Below, one piece after another: positions 23,634 to 37,493 of a stretch of DNA of 64,000 nucleotides. A program made the translations under genes and the position numbers. Source of the DNA: Burhinus oedicnemus. Its lineage: Eukaryota > Chordata > Aves > Charadriiformes > Burhinidae. Under the pieces are notes generated by a model. That model saw only the letters and a list, made by a program, of their open reading frames with translations. It had not been told where the DNA came from and ran no database searches. Location: positions 486,236 through 550,235 of the forward strand of contig VFFE01007101.1 in NCBI GenBank assembly GCA_008921705.1. The letters are read 5' to 3'. Position 1 is the stretch's first letter, and every line of letters starts with the position of its first letter.

Positions 23634-24068
23634 CTACCACTGTTCAACATCCTCCAAAGCCCTGATAGACACATCTTTTCCAGTAGAGCCACTGATTACA
23701 TTACTCGCAGTCACAGTGTAATGTCCTTCCTCTTCTTCAGATCCAAACTGAATAAACGTTTTCTTGCCATCTATGATTCCCCTTACTGTACCCCTGGGAC
23801 TTACAGACTTCAATTGAGATTGCCAGACCATTATTATACCCACTGCTACAGAAGATGAGTACCCCTTTCTGCCCTTTTGCCTTGCCAAAATCTCATTTAG
23901 TTGAAGTAGCTTGCTGCTGCTGAACAAGGTGCACTTAAGATTATGCGCTTTGTGTGTCAATGCAACTACAGTATAACTGCTGTTTTCTTTTCCTCTCTCG
24001 CAGAAAAAAAAAAAATGCTCATTTTGGGAAGAAAACACTTTCCAACACCATCCAGAAGAACTGGACAT
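23634..24068 (-). other. 144-codon open frame of unknown origin with Ig-like C-terminal sequence
   Basis: The C-terminal half of this frame reads as acidic, evenly composed protein-like sequence: DGKKTFIQFGSEEEEGHYTV followed by TASN, then a GKDVSI stretch. The pattern 'E-x-G-x-Y-T-V-x-A-S-N' resembles the F-strand of I-set immunoglobulin domains. The N-terminal half is low-complexity and not protein-like. No other strand of an Ig fold (for example a conserved Cys or Trp at proper spacing) is convincing, and no good splice sites bound it. It may be a fossil exon, a pseudogene fragment or chance. I do not assign a function. Confidence 0.2.
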
Positions 24069-24561
24069 ACAGTGTTACATAGGAACAGTTGTTAATTATA
24101 CCCAGTTAGAAGTTTCATGATGGCAATCCAAACCTCCTGGTCTTTACCAAAGCAGGGCACATGCTGCAGTGAGCCACAGAAATCCTTCAGGTCTCCATTT
24201 CATTGCAGGAAAGAGGTGGCTTTTCCTGTGTTCTATGATGAACTGGTGTTGTGATGTCATTTGGCTTGTTTCTACCTACAGCTTGAGACTCAACACCCAT
24301 CTTCAGCATAACTCTACCGAATAAAGTGCTGGCACAGGGGTCGCTCACACTGCTCATGGGCTGCATGTGTGGTGAGGATGATGGGTACACCACCAATCTT
24401 CCTGTGAAAATGCTCTATATGTGGGTGTTTCTAAGTTAGGTGTCAATTTACTGTTCCATACGTGTGAAAGTGAAATCCACTACATACAAAATCACATGGA
24501 CAAACCAGATTTCTAGTGGGTACATTGCACATGTTGAAAAAGTAGCAAGATAAAGGGTTGG

Positions 24562-25269
24562 TGTCCTGTTTTGAGGTAAAGCAGGACCAATTTTGTTACT
24601 TTTTAGCTAGGCCTCTTCTAACTGCTGAAATTACCAGCACGTTGTGCAGAAACTGTTCACTCTCAGAGTGATAAGACCCATGTTCATAGTTGATGCCAAG
24701 GAATGGGATGCAGAGAGGCTCTTGCTTATCCTTATTGCTATAACACCCAAGGCCAGCCAACTTTTTTATTTGCCCCATTGGAAGGTCGGAAGCGGAAAAG
24801 CATAGAGGGGTCACAACCGCGGGGAGGAGGGGACAAGACAGGTGACCCAAAACTGACCACCAGGGTATTCCATCCCATCTGCCTCATGCTCAGTGTAAAA
24901 GCTGAGGGATCAAAGGGTCAACCGTTTTTCTTCAATGGCCGGTGTCCGATGAGGACTCTGCCTGTTCATCTGCCTTTGATCCCAATCCTGAATCCAGGTC
25001 AGGAATCCAGTTCTCGTCCATCACTGAGTCCAGTCTGGGACTTCCCCAGTGCTTGCTGGTGACGTGACTGAGAACTTGATACAGTTTTGTACATATTTCA
25101 TTTTTTTAATTATTATTTTATTATTAATATTTCATTAAAGTAGTTTAGTTCCTTCTAAACTCTTAAGTCTCTCTTTTTCTCTCTCTCTCCTGTCTCCCTT
25201 CAAAGTGGAGCAGGAGAGAGAGAGCATCTGTCATTCCCCTGATGGGCCAATCTGGCCCAAACCACGACA
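24562..25269 (+). mobile_element. Solo LTR of an ERVL-like endogenous retrovirus
   Basis: The 708-bp element starts TGTCCTGTTTTGAGG and ends CCAAACCACGACA, a TG...CA pair with an imperfect terminal inverted repeat. Near the 3' end lie an AT-rich tract, a polyadenylation signal ATTAAA (25134-25139) and a CT-rich U5-like segment (about 25162-25200). This is LTR order in plus orientation. The start resembles the common avian ERVL LTR start. No primer-binding site, gag/pol-like sequence or second LTR is present on either side, so it is a solo LTR. The flanking five bases (GTTGG and GTATC) do not match, so no target-site duplication is visible. The 119-codon frame inside it (24703-25062) is not a known viral product. 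Confidence 0.8.
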
Positions 25270-25734
25270 GTATCTGCCATTCTTGCCCATGGTAATAATC
25301 TGTGGAAGAAGCTCCATGGTAACGAACTGGGACACTCACATATTGAGAGGCAAGTAAAATGCGAGGTAGCAAACTATTACCCAAAACAGTTATAATGCAT
25401 TTCACTGGTGTGACTGATTATTCTGCTGATAGCTGTCTCACAGGTTCTGCAGTGATCTCCAGAACCAAAGAGAATTACTATATTTTGGATAGTATAAAAC
25501 ACAAGAAAGTGGCTTATGAAGCTTTTATAAGTGTGAATTTTGGTTGGTTAGAGTATTCATTAGCGACTTTGTCAGTTAAAATTAAACAGACTTTTTCCAA
25601 AATCCTTTTTTTTTCCCCCATCTTACAAATTTTCTATCCAGATCACATACGTCACAATGACAATTTCAAGGGAAGTTTTATGGAATTGTATTGCAAAGCA
25701 GCTTTATATTATATCTCTTTCCCCTACATTATAT

Positions 25735-25782
25735 CTGTAGTTTGTTTAGCGTGTGAGCTCCCACGGACAGGGATTGCTGGCT
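25735..25782 (+). repeat. Possible L2- or CORE-SINE-like 3' tail remnant
   Basis: TTTAGCGTGTGAGCTCCCAC followed by GGACAGGGATT closely follows the motif 'TTTAGACTGTGAGCTCCTTGAGGGCAGGGACTG' found in L2-type 3' ends of amniotes. Only about 45 bp align, so chance cannot be excluded. Confidence 0.3.
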
Positions 25783-28700
25783 AAAATGTCCGATAGTTTG
25801 CAATACAGCTGCTTTGCAAGTCTCCAGTAGTGCAGAATGGCTCTGATCTCCTCTGTGCAGTTTTTTTTCTTTTATAGGTCAATCTATACTGGTATAAAAT
25901 TTTCAGAGGTGTTCTGCTCTGACTTGATCCAGTTCTTACCCCATAGTTCCATATGCACCACGGACCACTAAATTATGCAGATACTGGGCACAGCAGGTAC
26001 CATCAGCTACCTAAGCAAAGCATGGCAGTAGACAAGAATCTACCCTTATATGATCTATGTTTCAAAATAATCAGACACATTGCAAATGAGGCAGAAAAAA
26101 AAATAGATAATAATAAAATGATTATAATTGTAAGCAATAATAACCATATTCACTCTTAAAGGTACCAATTTTCTAAAGATTGTGATTGACCTAGACGGAA
26201 ATTTTCTCAGGGGAAGCTTTCAAACCTTTTGATTATGTTGTCATTAAGGCAGAGGGGAAGTAGCTGTTGATCAGTATGAAACATAGACACCTCAAAACAC
26301 ATACATCCCAATGTCATACACCGCCTTTTTTATTTTTTGTCAGTTACAATATGTTAATTTTATTTTTGCAGTCATCAAGCTGCCAGACAGCATGAACAAC
26401 AGAACAGAACACTGAAGCACCACTTTTCTGTGGTCTAGACTAATGCCACTGCATCACAGTAATGTGTTAGCACAATCATTTCCGAACAACTGCAAATAAT
26501 CTACTAGGCTATTATATTTAATTGCTATTTAGGTAGTTTATAAATCTATTGTAAACAATAGCGAGGATGCACTCATAACGCAGCTACAAGATTAGTTAGT
26601 AATGTCATGGAATAAACCAGGTCATGAACTCACAGAGTATCAGCAACTCCATGATAACTGATGGTTTTGTCCTTGATTTCCAATAAAAGTGAGGAAGCAT
26701 CGCCCTGTTGTTTAGACACACATTAATTCTGTTGCCTTTCCAATGGTACTGGATCATGATGTTCACTAAATTCACACCCTGTCTAATCCCATGATAACTT
26801 ACTCCTGAGTGCAAACGTCGTGCTATATGTTATATAAACAAAATCACATATAATATCTGAACTACGACCTACACAAAAAAGCTACTTCAGAAATCTCTGT
26901 GATTGCACAGAAGACTGCAGTAAGACTGCCTTGCCCCCAAGCTGGTAGTGTGGATATACTGCTTCCTCCACATGGAGCTGCCTGAAAAATCACACTGGCT
27001 GCAGCACTGTGCAAATGTCTTTGAGGGACTGGACTGCTCAGCCCTTTGGTCTTCATCGGTGTAAGCGATGTGTATAACAGACTTATCTATAAACAGTGTA
27101 TGCTCAGGAACTCACAGTCCTTGTTCCTCACATTTACTCATAGCTTCTGACTAATGAACCAGCATTGCAGAGCGTGGACAGAAATGTCGCTCTTACATGC
27201 CTGGGTTGCTCCTACAGGCTTATAATAAAAATCATAATCTGCCCTTCCCATAAAATCTTTTTAAATGATCTCTGGTATTTCGAAGGCTCATCTCACACTG
27301 ATATCAAGCCTTCAATTATGCCCAGACTGATCAATCCGTAACAGAAGCTAAAATGAAAAATTTTCAACGCAGTTACTCTGGAAGAAAAAAGGCAATGTTG
27401 AGAGACAGGGTAATATCTAAGATTACTGTCTGGACTTGGTGCCAAAGGAAGAATTTTCTGTTTCCTTTGACAAAATGTAAGAAAATAGCATCCTAACAGC
27501 AAGGACCAAAGTCAAAAAGGACAGAATTGAAAATGCTGTGCTATAAAGTCATATTTACATTTTCTACTATTTCTACACTGGGAGACAATCCCTGAGAAAT
27601 TTGTACATTATTCAAATGCTGAAGAATACTAGGATGCCTCTGAGCATCTTCTATGTGAGAAACCCAGGCAGGGTTTAACAAAAAGTTCTGTCCTTTCAAC
27701 TACTATTGCTGACCCAGCCTATCTTGTTGTACAGTACGTGTGCCTTGGTCTCCCCACTGTGCACAGTATTCAAGTTGCCAGTTTTCTTTATGGTGGGCCA
27801 ACATTTTAGCAGATGACATCTATCTGTACAGACTCCACAGCCATTTACCAATTCAGGCTGGCGGGGCATTCAATGTGAGAAAGCCAGCTTGTCTTAAAAT
27901 ATCTCATTAGGAATGACACAAATAGGAATGAGAAAATTCTGACTAACTCTTAAAATAGCGTTTCTGTTTGGGACAGTTCAGAGTCTGTGAAGCAATACTT
28001 GAAAAGAACTGTTTGCTTTCTTTCGACACAAAACTTCTCTCTTCTATTTCTGTAAATGCACTGGCACCTGCCATAAACGGTAAGTAAAAACATGAAGTGT
28101 TCTGCAATACTATCTATATGACCAAGTAATACCTGTTAGTCACTACTGATTAAGCCCTCCTCATATATAAAAGACGTTTATATGAGTACACGAATACTAT
28201 TAGTGCATTACTTCTTCACAACACCCTAGCCCACAAATAAAGTGATAAATAATTTGACGTACACAGGTTTCTGTTTTCCTCATTAATGCTGTTTCCACCA
28301 GCCTAAAACAGACCTTTCTAATACTAGTTTGTTTCCACAAGAGTTTTAAGTGTTGGCTGATTGTCAGGTCCTTCAGCCTTCTTTCCTCCCTGCCAATTAA
28401 TGCTTCATTTTGTCTTACAAATCAACAGCATACCTGACTTTTTAATCCTCATCCTCCAGGGTTGTCCTGGTCTTGAAACTGTCAGTGAATATGCACTCCC
28501 CACAATACACATCTGCAAGCAGTCTTCCGCGGTTCACTCTTTGGCTCAGGCTGAGTCAGCATAAAAGCCTAAGTCACTTTAACACAGTGCAGCGGGAGTT
28601 TAATCTGCTCTGATCCTTCAGTGCAAACACAGTGGGGAAGTCATAACCCCATCGCAGGGAAGAAAAACAATCCATGAAAGGACAGTTATGGGTTGGCGAT

Positions 28701-28898
28701 GATGGAATTTAATGTCTCTTTTTCAAGAAGGACTTGGCTAAAATAGAGAGAAAGAACCTACAAGAGTGTTGAACATGCCCAAAGCTGTGTGGCCATAACC
28801 TGTTTGTTTTTTTTTTTTCCTGATCACAGCTGTCTTGCTTATAGAGATTCAACGGGGAGTCACAACATCATCATCTATGAGGTATATACAGCTTTTAC

Positions 28899-28920
28899 TT
28901 TTTGTTTGTTTGTTTATTTG
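28899..28920 (+). repeat. (TTTG)n simple repeat
   Basis: Short TTTG tetranucleotide repeat with one TTTA unit. A T-run precedes it near 28808-28820. No functional reading. Confidence 0.85.
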
Positions 28921-31900
28921 TTTTTTACAATAACAAGGAGGACCATGTACTCCATCTTTACCTATATGCAATGGGTAAAATCCTGGCTGACTGACATAAA
29001 GAGCCCATCAATCTAAACTGGGCCAGGATGTTCCACTGGAACAACTGAACTAACTTTCAAGGACACGTATCTTAGGGGCAGAGGAGGTTTGGCCCTACTG
29101 AAGAGGGGAGTCACTGCCCCTTCCACTGACAGAAACCTGTCTATATTTTTGCTGGACACTACGTGCCAAATGAGAAGATGAATGTTATCACACAGCAAAC
29201 AGAACCTATCAACAGAAGAGCCAGAGGAACCTTGCCGCACAGCAAGAGTTCAGGGGGTTTTGCTGCCAATTTGGTTTTATCCCTTTAGCTTGTTCCTAGC
29301 TGAACTCCGTAGGCACTTGTACCATCACAGAGACTCAGGAGTCTTCTGCAAGTCTTCTGCAAAAATTTTACAAAAGATAAATACAATTCGTGCTTACCAT
29401 TGGCTAAAACAAGCTCTGACTTAGAACCTGAACCACAAAGGCATCAGAAATGACAGTTCTTCAAACTCTTCTGGTTTGACATTTTGGCACCTTACCATAG
29501 GGAATTTTCCCCTTCCTTTTCCCTAGGTGGTAAGGAGGTAATAGAGAATAGAATATATCTGGTTTTCTTATCTCACAGATAAAACTGACATCTACAGTAC
29601 ATTACACTAAGATGAACAGAGGCAAATTTTCCACCCTGTCCTGTGGTATATCATATCTTTTTTTTTTATATCAAATATGAAGTGACTAAGTGACTATGTG
29701 ATCCATGGACACAGGTAAGCCTGCAATGTTTTTGCACAGGATTTTGGAGTGATATTAAAATACAGTCCATAATAAAACTTGTTACCTAATATTTCCCAAC
29801 TCTGATTTAGCAAAAGGTTCAATCAGATTTTGACCTCTCGTCTCATTGACTGTGTATTTAGTTTTTATAGGTGGCTATTTCTGAAGAATTCTAGACTTCT
29901 GAAGTATATTTTTCTTGTTTCTGTATTACATACAGCTACGTAACTTTCACACAAGAAGCAAAGCAGTCCTATTTTATGAGCCATTGGACTTGCAGTTAAT
30001 ATTAGCTAACAGACGGAAGTGTGAATATTCAGATATGCTTTGTTACACATACACATGTTGCACAACATGATAGTCTAGATGAGAGGGGCGTATTTTTATT
30101 TTCATTGCTCCCATCAGGCTGCTGCACAGGAAAATCCTGATGATTGCTCCTATCAAACATGTCTGTCTGTGCTTGTTTGGATGGGTCTTTGTGGGACTGT
30201 ATGTAAATATATATACACACACAAAATATCCATGTGAAAAAATAATTCACTTTCTAGCACAAAGATATGTCAAATTTCCAATACAAGAGAGTTATTGATA
30301 TGAGACTGGATAGAAAAGCGCATTACCTCTGTGCACGGTTTACATACTTTTTCAAATATTAGTTGCATGTTAGAGTAGTGATAATGGAATAAGAATCAGG
30401 AAAAGGGAAAAGGAAACATCTTTTATCTCCCCTCTCAATTTATTCACTATAAAGCTGCTGGGCCTTTTATTGTTCCACATGAAAAACAGTAGTAGAGGAA
30501 TAATGCTCCTATAAAACATACAATTTTCTCATTATTTCTTCACATCTTTTAGATACTGCCAAGTAGCTATTTTCACAAAGGGATAGCAATATCTTATCCT
30601 TAATAGTTAATATTTTTAATTTACCTTTGATAGCAGGACATGTTCATTGCATTTCACTAAGCAAAATGATGAAGCAGCTTCTTCTATGCTCAACTTAGCC
30701 TTGCTTCCACTTATAAATGTTCCTGCTCTCTAGAGCTCACAAAACTTTTATTGAATATATCAAATCTTGATATGTAAAAATGTATTTTTCCCTGTTTTCC
30801 AAAACTGCCTTTGTTTTCTGGCTGCGTTCTCCATTCCCCTTTTCTAAGATGGAGAAAATTCCTTTTGTATTGATTATCACTTTGGAAACTAGAGAACATT
30901 CATCTAATGCTTATCTTCTCCTCCAACTCCATCTATATTTAAGTCGAGTGGGCACCTAGAAATTAATAATTGAAAATGGAAATTAGTTCAATAGAATACC
31001 TTCAGAGAAACTAATAATTTAATTTTTTCTTTGAAGAACAGTTTCAATTGAATTATTTAGATGGAAAGGCAAAAAACATTTACATTTTACAATGCTAGTC
31101 TGAGAAACCCAAGAGGAAATGCAATGTGTATCAGCAGTTTAGGAGGAATATGGTTTTATCTAAGACTCCTAGGTAACTCTAATCCTTATGTGAAGAAAAA
31201 CTTTGTATTTCCCATACTCAACATGACCCTGATAAAAAGCAGTTCTTGTATCAAAAATAAAGCAGCAGAAAGCTTTTGCAAGTATGCCAGTAAGTGGCTT
31301 TCATATCATTTCATAACAGGATCTGACCATTTAGCACATTTCATCTAACACAAAATACCAGAATGCCCAGTCTTGCAAAACAATACTCAATCAAACTTCA
31401 GCTGCTGGTCAAAAGTTGCTATTAAAGCAGTCTTTTTGTGTGCCTTTTTTCTGTAAATATTTTCACTTTTTGGTTCAAATCCTCAGCCTCTGACACAGTA
31501 AGTTTCCCAGTTGGAATCTAGAAATGTAATAAAAACATTTGGAAGAGAAAATAAAAAAATGTTAATAGCCTCCTTAATTTCTCATTGCCTGCAGAAAGAC
31601 GTGACTTCAGCATTTACTAGAATTATGGTCAAATCCCTTAAAGACTCAACTAGGTTGGCAATGCTCAACCATTCAGTTTCCCTTTCTTCACAGAAACATC
31701 CTCCGCAAGACAAGGGTTCTCCAACTATGCTTTGAAGTACAGAAGTTCTGTAAGGAACCCCTCATACATTTTAAATAAGAAAACATACCTGCGGTTAATG
31801 TCACATTAAAATGTTCTTGTTTATTTCTGGTTTTCCAAATAAATTCAAGCAGATATTTTCCTCTCAGTTTTACTGCCATTTGCCTCATTAGCATCATGAT

Positions 31901-32556
31901 TAAAAGCAAAGATGAAATAAAGCCTTGACATTTCCATATGTGATTTTAAGTTACTCAAATAAAAATACAGCAAGTCAAAAGAGCAAACCGCTTTGAAAAT
32001 AAAACCAGCAGATTAAATATATTTATTTAGGGCTTACTTCATTAGCATTAATTAAGCTTCTACTTGGCTCATGAACCCTGAGAGATCTTTTCTTCTTCAT
32101 TTGCAAATGGAAGTGTTTTTGCCAGGAGGGGGTGCCAAGTACCCACAGCATTAAATATGCAAAAATAAAACACATGGCAAATATTTTACAGAAAGTTAAG
32201 TTAGCAATTTTTATAGTAGTTGGACTTTGAACCTTGACAGAGCAAATAGTAAATGAAGCTTTCAGCAACTGATGGCTGTTAAAGCATCTGTTGAGTAAGG
32301 TATGTGTCTAGCATAGTCCTGCTAATTTCTCATTTACTAAAATTAGCCCAGTGCTTTATCTGGGTACCTGGCAAATAATACAACATCAAAGATCTTTTCT
32401 GCTGCAGTATTTCTATTATCTAAAATTGTATTTGAAAGCCATAGAAAAAAGCTAAAATTTTGAAGAGAAGGCAATTGTAAGGAAATGTCATGTTAATACA
32501 GCAATTCAAGAGTCTGATAGGTGTTTGCATTTTTGTGGGGCAATAGGTGTTGATGC

Positions 32557-32566
32557 GGGGGGGGGG
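32557..32566 (+). repeat. Homopolymer G10
   Basis: Ten G on the plus strand, with a GGGG run about 20 bp upstream. It is C10 in the DPP10 transcript. Confidence 0.95.
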
Positions 32567-34652
32567 CAAGCTGAACTGCCAAACAAGACAACCAGGATAA
32601 AGGTGACTGATCACAAAGCAGGACTTCTTGAAGTGGTTCATTTATTAATAACAATTAAAGCAGATTTTTCTCTGTTTTGTGTCTGGGTTTCTGTTTGTAT
32701 GCTTGTTTTTAGGTAGCTTTAATATAAGGTGAGGTCCTTTTCCACTGGATTTTTTTTTTTTCATTCTTTTGTAAAAGCTTCAGCTTCTAAGCCCTATTAT
32801 CTGTGAGTACCCTGTTCCATTTTTTAGAACAAGAGGACAATTTTCTTGTTTTCTAATATCTAAAATATTTTCTAAAAATTGATGAGAGCATCCTGAACCC
32901 ACAATTCAGTTACAGTCAACAAATTGTTCTTTGTATATACAGGATAACAGATAATTCTACAAAATTATGACCTAAATTACATTAAAGCATAGTAAAAGCT
33001 CATCTTCAGTCCTACCATTTGATAAAGCTATGTTTTGTTGATGGCATCAAATTTTGACAAAGAAATTCATCAAGCTTCTACAAAATTATCTTTTTAGTAT
33101 TCTGGATAGCTTTACTATTTTCTTGACTTCTGCTTTGTTAAAATATACATTTATTTATGCATAGACATTCATACCTAAGTCAATCGATCATTATTTATGC
33201 TGATCCATTCAAACATAAAACTCAAGTTCCCTTCAAAAACACTTAATATATCAAAAGAAAAATGAGTTCAATGCAATAAATAACATAAAATACCTAATAT
33301 AAATACAAAGCCAAAGTGACTTATGTGGATATATGTTCATAGAATAAAGTGAAAATAAAGTATTTCATACAAAATAAAACAACATGTTACCACCCAGGCA
33401 GAAGAAACTTCATGTAAAACTTTAAAGAAAAAGCTACGTCAAACTGAACAACTTCTAACCATACTTCACTGAAGCTACTTGAAGTAATCCATCCAATGAC
33501 TAACTGGAAGAACTATCTGTATCGCAAGAAGCACTGCAGAGAAACACTACATCTTTCAGAAAACTCTGCATACACTGAAGACCAGAGGTCAGTTTTTTCT
33601 ATTCAGGCTTCTACTGTGATACATCTCCATAGACAGATCCAGACAGAAAAGGCTGTCTCCCCTGTGTCAGATACAAGCCAGGTCCAGCACAGAAACATGA
33701 AAACCTTTGCTACGAACCATTGGAGAAGATAAGGCCAAAGAAGAGAGAACACTGGATAAAAATTGGGTATTTCAAGACCAGAGGCCTTTTAAAATCCCCA
33801 AAGCATTCTGCTCCTCAGTAAAGCCTTCCTACCAGTTATGGGATATCTTTTCCTCACACGCATGCAACAAGGTCTCTAATCAATTAAACAAGAGGCAGAA
33901 AAATGTTGATGAAACCAGTTAAGTATCTAGTTGTGCTGGTTTATTTTCCCTGGAAATACTTAATGCTGCGGTGAGGTATTCTATAGAGGCAAAGTAAAGA
34001 GATTATCAACTGATCTCTCTCAAAATTTTAATCTAATATAAGGAAATGTGAGAAATATTTAACAAATACATAAACAGCTCCCTAACCTACTAAGATATAC
34101 AGAAAAGGTATTTTAGATCTGGCATAGTTCTAACACAGTTAAAAGATAGCAATTTACAGAGTGTGACCTTGAAAACAGTTCTCAAAAATAACAGCTCTGT
34201 GACCTTAAAATACATTAATTCATTAGATAGAAGTTTGTTCTCCCCAACGGCAAACATTTTCAATTTCACCACCAAAATGTCATGACTCAAACAGCAGATG
34301 TTTCTCTGAGCTTTTCCTCTTAATCTTTACAAAATCCTCTACTCTAGGTAAATAGCAAAAAACTGAAATAACTTGCAACCACCGTGGTAGCTTCAAAACA
34401 ATGGCATTATGGCCCAGTCATCTGGTAGCTGCTATAAACCTAACTCTGCTATTCTTCACTAGCCACATGTGGCCGGCTGTCCCATTAGATAGCCCGAGAA
34501 ATTATTCCTGACAGTAGATAACAGACTGATGAATGATTTTCACAAGGACGAGTATTGCCATGTACTTGATTTCACTGCAACTGTATTCCCTCCTCTGTGC
34601 AATAAGCACTTGCTGGCTTCACACAAATTTTCCTACTCAAACATTTAAGATC

Positions 34653-34667
34653 TTTTTTTTTTTTTTT
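34653..34667 (+). repeat. Homopolymer T15
   Basis: Fifteen T followed by a CT-rich stretch to about 34690. On the minus strand it is an A-run, but no element with a matching body was recognised upstream of it. Confidence 0.9.
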
Positions 34668-37311
34668 CCTCTTCATCTTCTTTTATTATCTGTTTGAAAC
34701 TCTTGACACTTTCGCCCCAGCGAAGAACTCAAATTAAGATTCCTGTGTAGGCCACATTGTTAATCATGTCTTCTGCAGAACTAAGGATTGGAAACATCTT
34801 ATTTTACACTATAGCCAATTTACTGAAAATAGTTGATCCAAGTCCATGTGTTTTCCACATCATTTGGATTTAATCCAGGACCTTCCAAATAGTTATAGCA
34901 TAAAATTAGGATTTTTAGCTCAGTCAGGCATACCTGTACCTTGTGTTTCACATCTCATGCTAATTTTGCTGACCAGTCATGGCTATAGTATTGATATCCT
35001 TTTATGCACTGCACCTGGAAGGGTGCTATTCCTCTTAATTTTAGAGGTCTACATACACTTTGTTTATGTGATGGCTACAGGGTATGTGTCATAGGTCTTT
35101 CTAGATTAAATTTTTGTATATGAACTTAATTTGTTCTCCTCTTGCTCTCCAGTTGCAATGAATGGCTCTCGGAGATTACTCAGGTTAATATACTATTATT
35201 TTGTTTAGAGTATGTATTCCACTGCTGGTTTTACTTACCATGAATTATTACTATTTCCTTATTATATGGAAAAGACACATAGGTATGGTTTAGGAAGGGA
35301 CTTCGGTAAAACAATTGTAGTGTGTTTGGATCCATAAGGCTGCATCTTTGTTTGAACCCAGATACGTGCTATCGATAGCTCTTGCTGATGGATTACCATG
35401 TTTTAAATCTTTCTCTTTACGACTTCCTCTTTACCCAGTTTCACTGCCGATTGCTTCCTGTACTATCTTTATTCAAAACTCACTGATAAAGTGTTTGTTC
35501 TAATGACAAATTTTGTAAGTGAGAACCACGATGGCAATGTGTCCTCAGTCACACATCTTTTCTCTGCTTAACCTATTCTGCTGGAATGATCTCTACCATC
35601 CTGTTTCTGCTAGAGGCAGCTGTTCCTTTGGACAGTCGCAACAACCATTATTCACAACAGTCTTTATTCATTCATGCTACTTCTACATTTTTGGCTGGCT
35701 GCTGAAGTGGGAGGGTAATGCGGCAAGGCACTTCTGTCATTTTAAAAACCTCCTTTTACCACATAAACATAAACAGCTTCAAGAGGACATCCTTCTTATT
35801 GGCAATTCTTATGGGAGTGACCTTCAGTATACTGTCATTGCAGGTTTACATCTATATGACAACACTTGGTATCATTCAGAGCGCACAGAAGATTTTGTGC
35901 TCTAATCAAAGTTATTATTTCCTAATTCTGCAGACCATATGGCACCATAAACCCCACAGTAGAGTAGATATTTTTAAAGCATGACATTAACTTTACTAGG
36001 GACATTAACAAAGATGAGTAATGTTATCCTCACTGAAGTATAAATTATGCTAACATTTTCAAATTTGGATAATTAAGGTTGTACCTAAAATGACCACTTA
36101 TTTTTTTGCAGTTCTGAGACTTAATAGGAGTCCACCTGTGCCCATACCTGAAAGTATTCAAATGTATATCCAGAATGACAATCTAGGCAAAACTAATAAA
36201 GATTGCTTTATTTTGATTTATTATTTTTCTGAAGTTTACAATTGGTAAGTCCACCCCTGTTCTTAAGATACATCTCAGGAAAACAAAAAATTAATTTCTC
36301 ATTAATCATTGCTTGTAATTTTAGTTGTACTTTAGATTACTAATCAGAGGTACAGCACAGACAAATCTTCTTTAAAACTGCAATTTAATTTAAAATATTT
36401 TTTAATTCTGCTCGGTTTTGCAAAGGCATTACCTTTCTGCTACAACCTACATAGGTTGCCACGTTCCATAATACTGCCTGGTGAATAACCTATGTATTTG
36501 TTACCATCAATCTTGTCTCCATGCTCTCGTTATTAATAAGTTAATATGGTTAATTATTAAAACATACCAAGCATGTTCCCATTACTTTTTCCTTCCTGTC
36601 TGCACTTGCTTAATGCAATACATTCTAACCAGCAACATTTTTTACATTCCCACCATCTTGATGAATGATATAAGCAACGGGGTATATTCTCTAGACATTC
36701 AGCTTATAGCCTCTCTGCATGAACAAGTCAGATGTGCAAAGAGCTTCAGGATCATGCCTGCGGGCATTAATGAGCTTATTAGAACACTGTAACAAGGATT
36801 ATCTGAATTTCTTATTCAGAGAGTTGAAGCTTTTTGAGTTTTTCACTTGCCTTCAACTACCAACACAGGTCAGTTTAAAATCACTGCTGTTTTAAAACCA
36901 CAGGTTTTTTCTTTCCATATTGAGATCGGTCATGATGATCATGGATGGTTTATGTTCATAAAAAATGGTAAAACCTTTGGTAGAAAACAATATATATATT
37001 TCTGGTTTTACTATTATGAATTCAATGCAGCACAACTGACCTTGGCAGTAATTTTCATCCTGAAATGAAAACAGCACTTTTCATTGAATCCATCACATCC
37101 ACTTTTGTATGTTAAGCTTTTGCCCACAGTTTTCAGTAATCTTGCACTTGAAAACTTCTCTTCACCCTCAACTTCCCTTCTCTCATAGTAGTAGCGATAA
37201 AGATGGTTATTCTGGAAATTACTTGACTGCATATTTAGATGAAGATGTGATTCAACAATTGTACAATTTGCTTATTGGGGTTAGACTGGAAAAACATGTT
37301 TACATGTTTTA

Positions 37312-37329
37312 AAAATAAATAAATAAATT
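37312..37329 (+). repeat. (AAAT)n simple repeat
   Basis: About four AAAT units in AT-rich intron, roughly 165 bp downstream of exon A in message orientation. Confidence 0.9.
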
Positions 37330-37493
37330 AATCCCCTAAAAACTGTAACAGGACCGTAGTAACATCAGGCAGAAATATATAACAAAACTTACCTTAAGGC
37401 TTTTAGGTTTTTTTTTTTTTTCACTTCAGTTTGTCTGGAGTAAATACATTATTAAACTACTTCCACCATAGCATTTTTAATGACTGTGCTTAC

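Larger units (their letters stand above)
14714..37493 (-). other. DPP10: DPP10 intron between exons A and B
   Basis: 22,780 bp. Recognised content: a CpG cluster (20245-20440), a CR1 3' tail (22745-22841), a 144-codon open frame with an Ig-like C-terminal look (23634-24068), an ERVL-like solo LTR (24562-25269) and a possible L2-like tail (about 25735-25782). G-rich runs lie at 15494-15508 and 32557-32566, and simple T or TTTG runs near 28808, 28899 and 34653. The stretches 14714-20240, 20445-22740 and 25790-37493 are otherwise plain AT-rich intron to my reading. Confidence 0.9.

Noticed and set aside
24703..25062. 119-codon open frame inside the LTR
   Set aside because: It lies wholly within LTR sequence, matches no viral protein type I know and overlaps the expected U3 region.
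25359..25784. 141-codon plus-strand open frame
   Set aside because: AT-rich, no recognisable motif, and its end runs into the possible L2-like tail; most likely chance.
35519..35905. 128-codon plus-strand open frame
   Set aside because: No family resemblance, overlapping open frame in another phase, no splice context.
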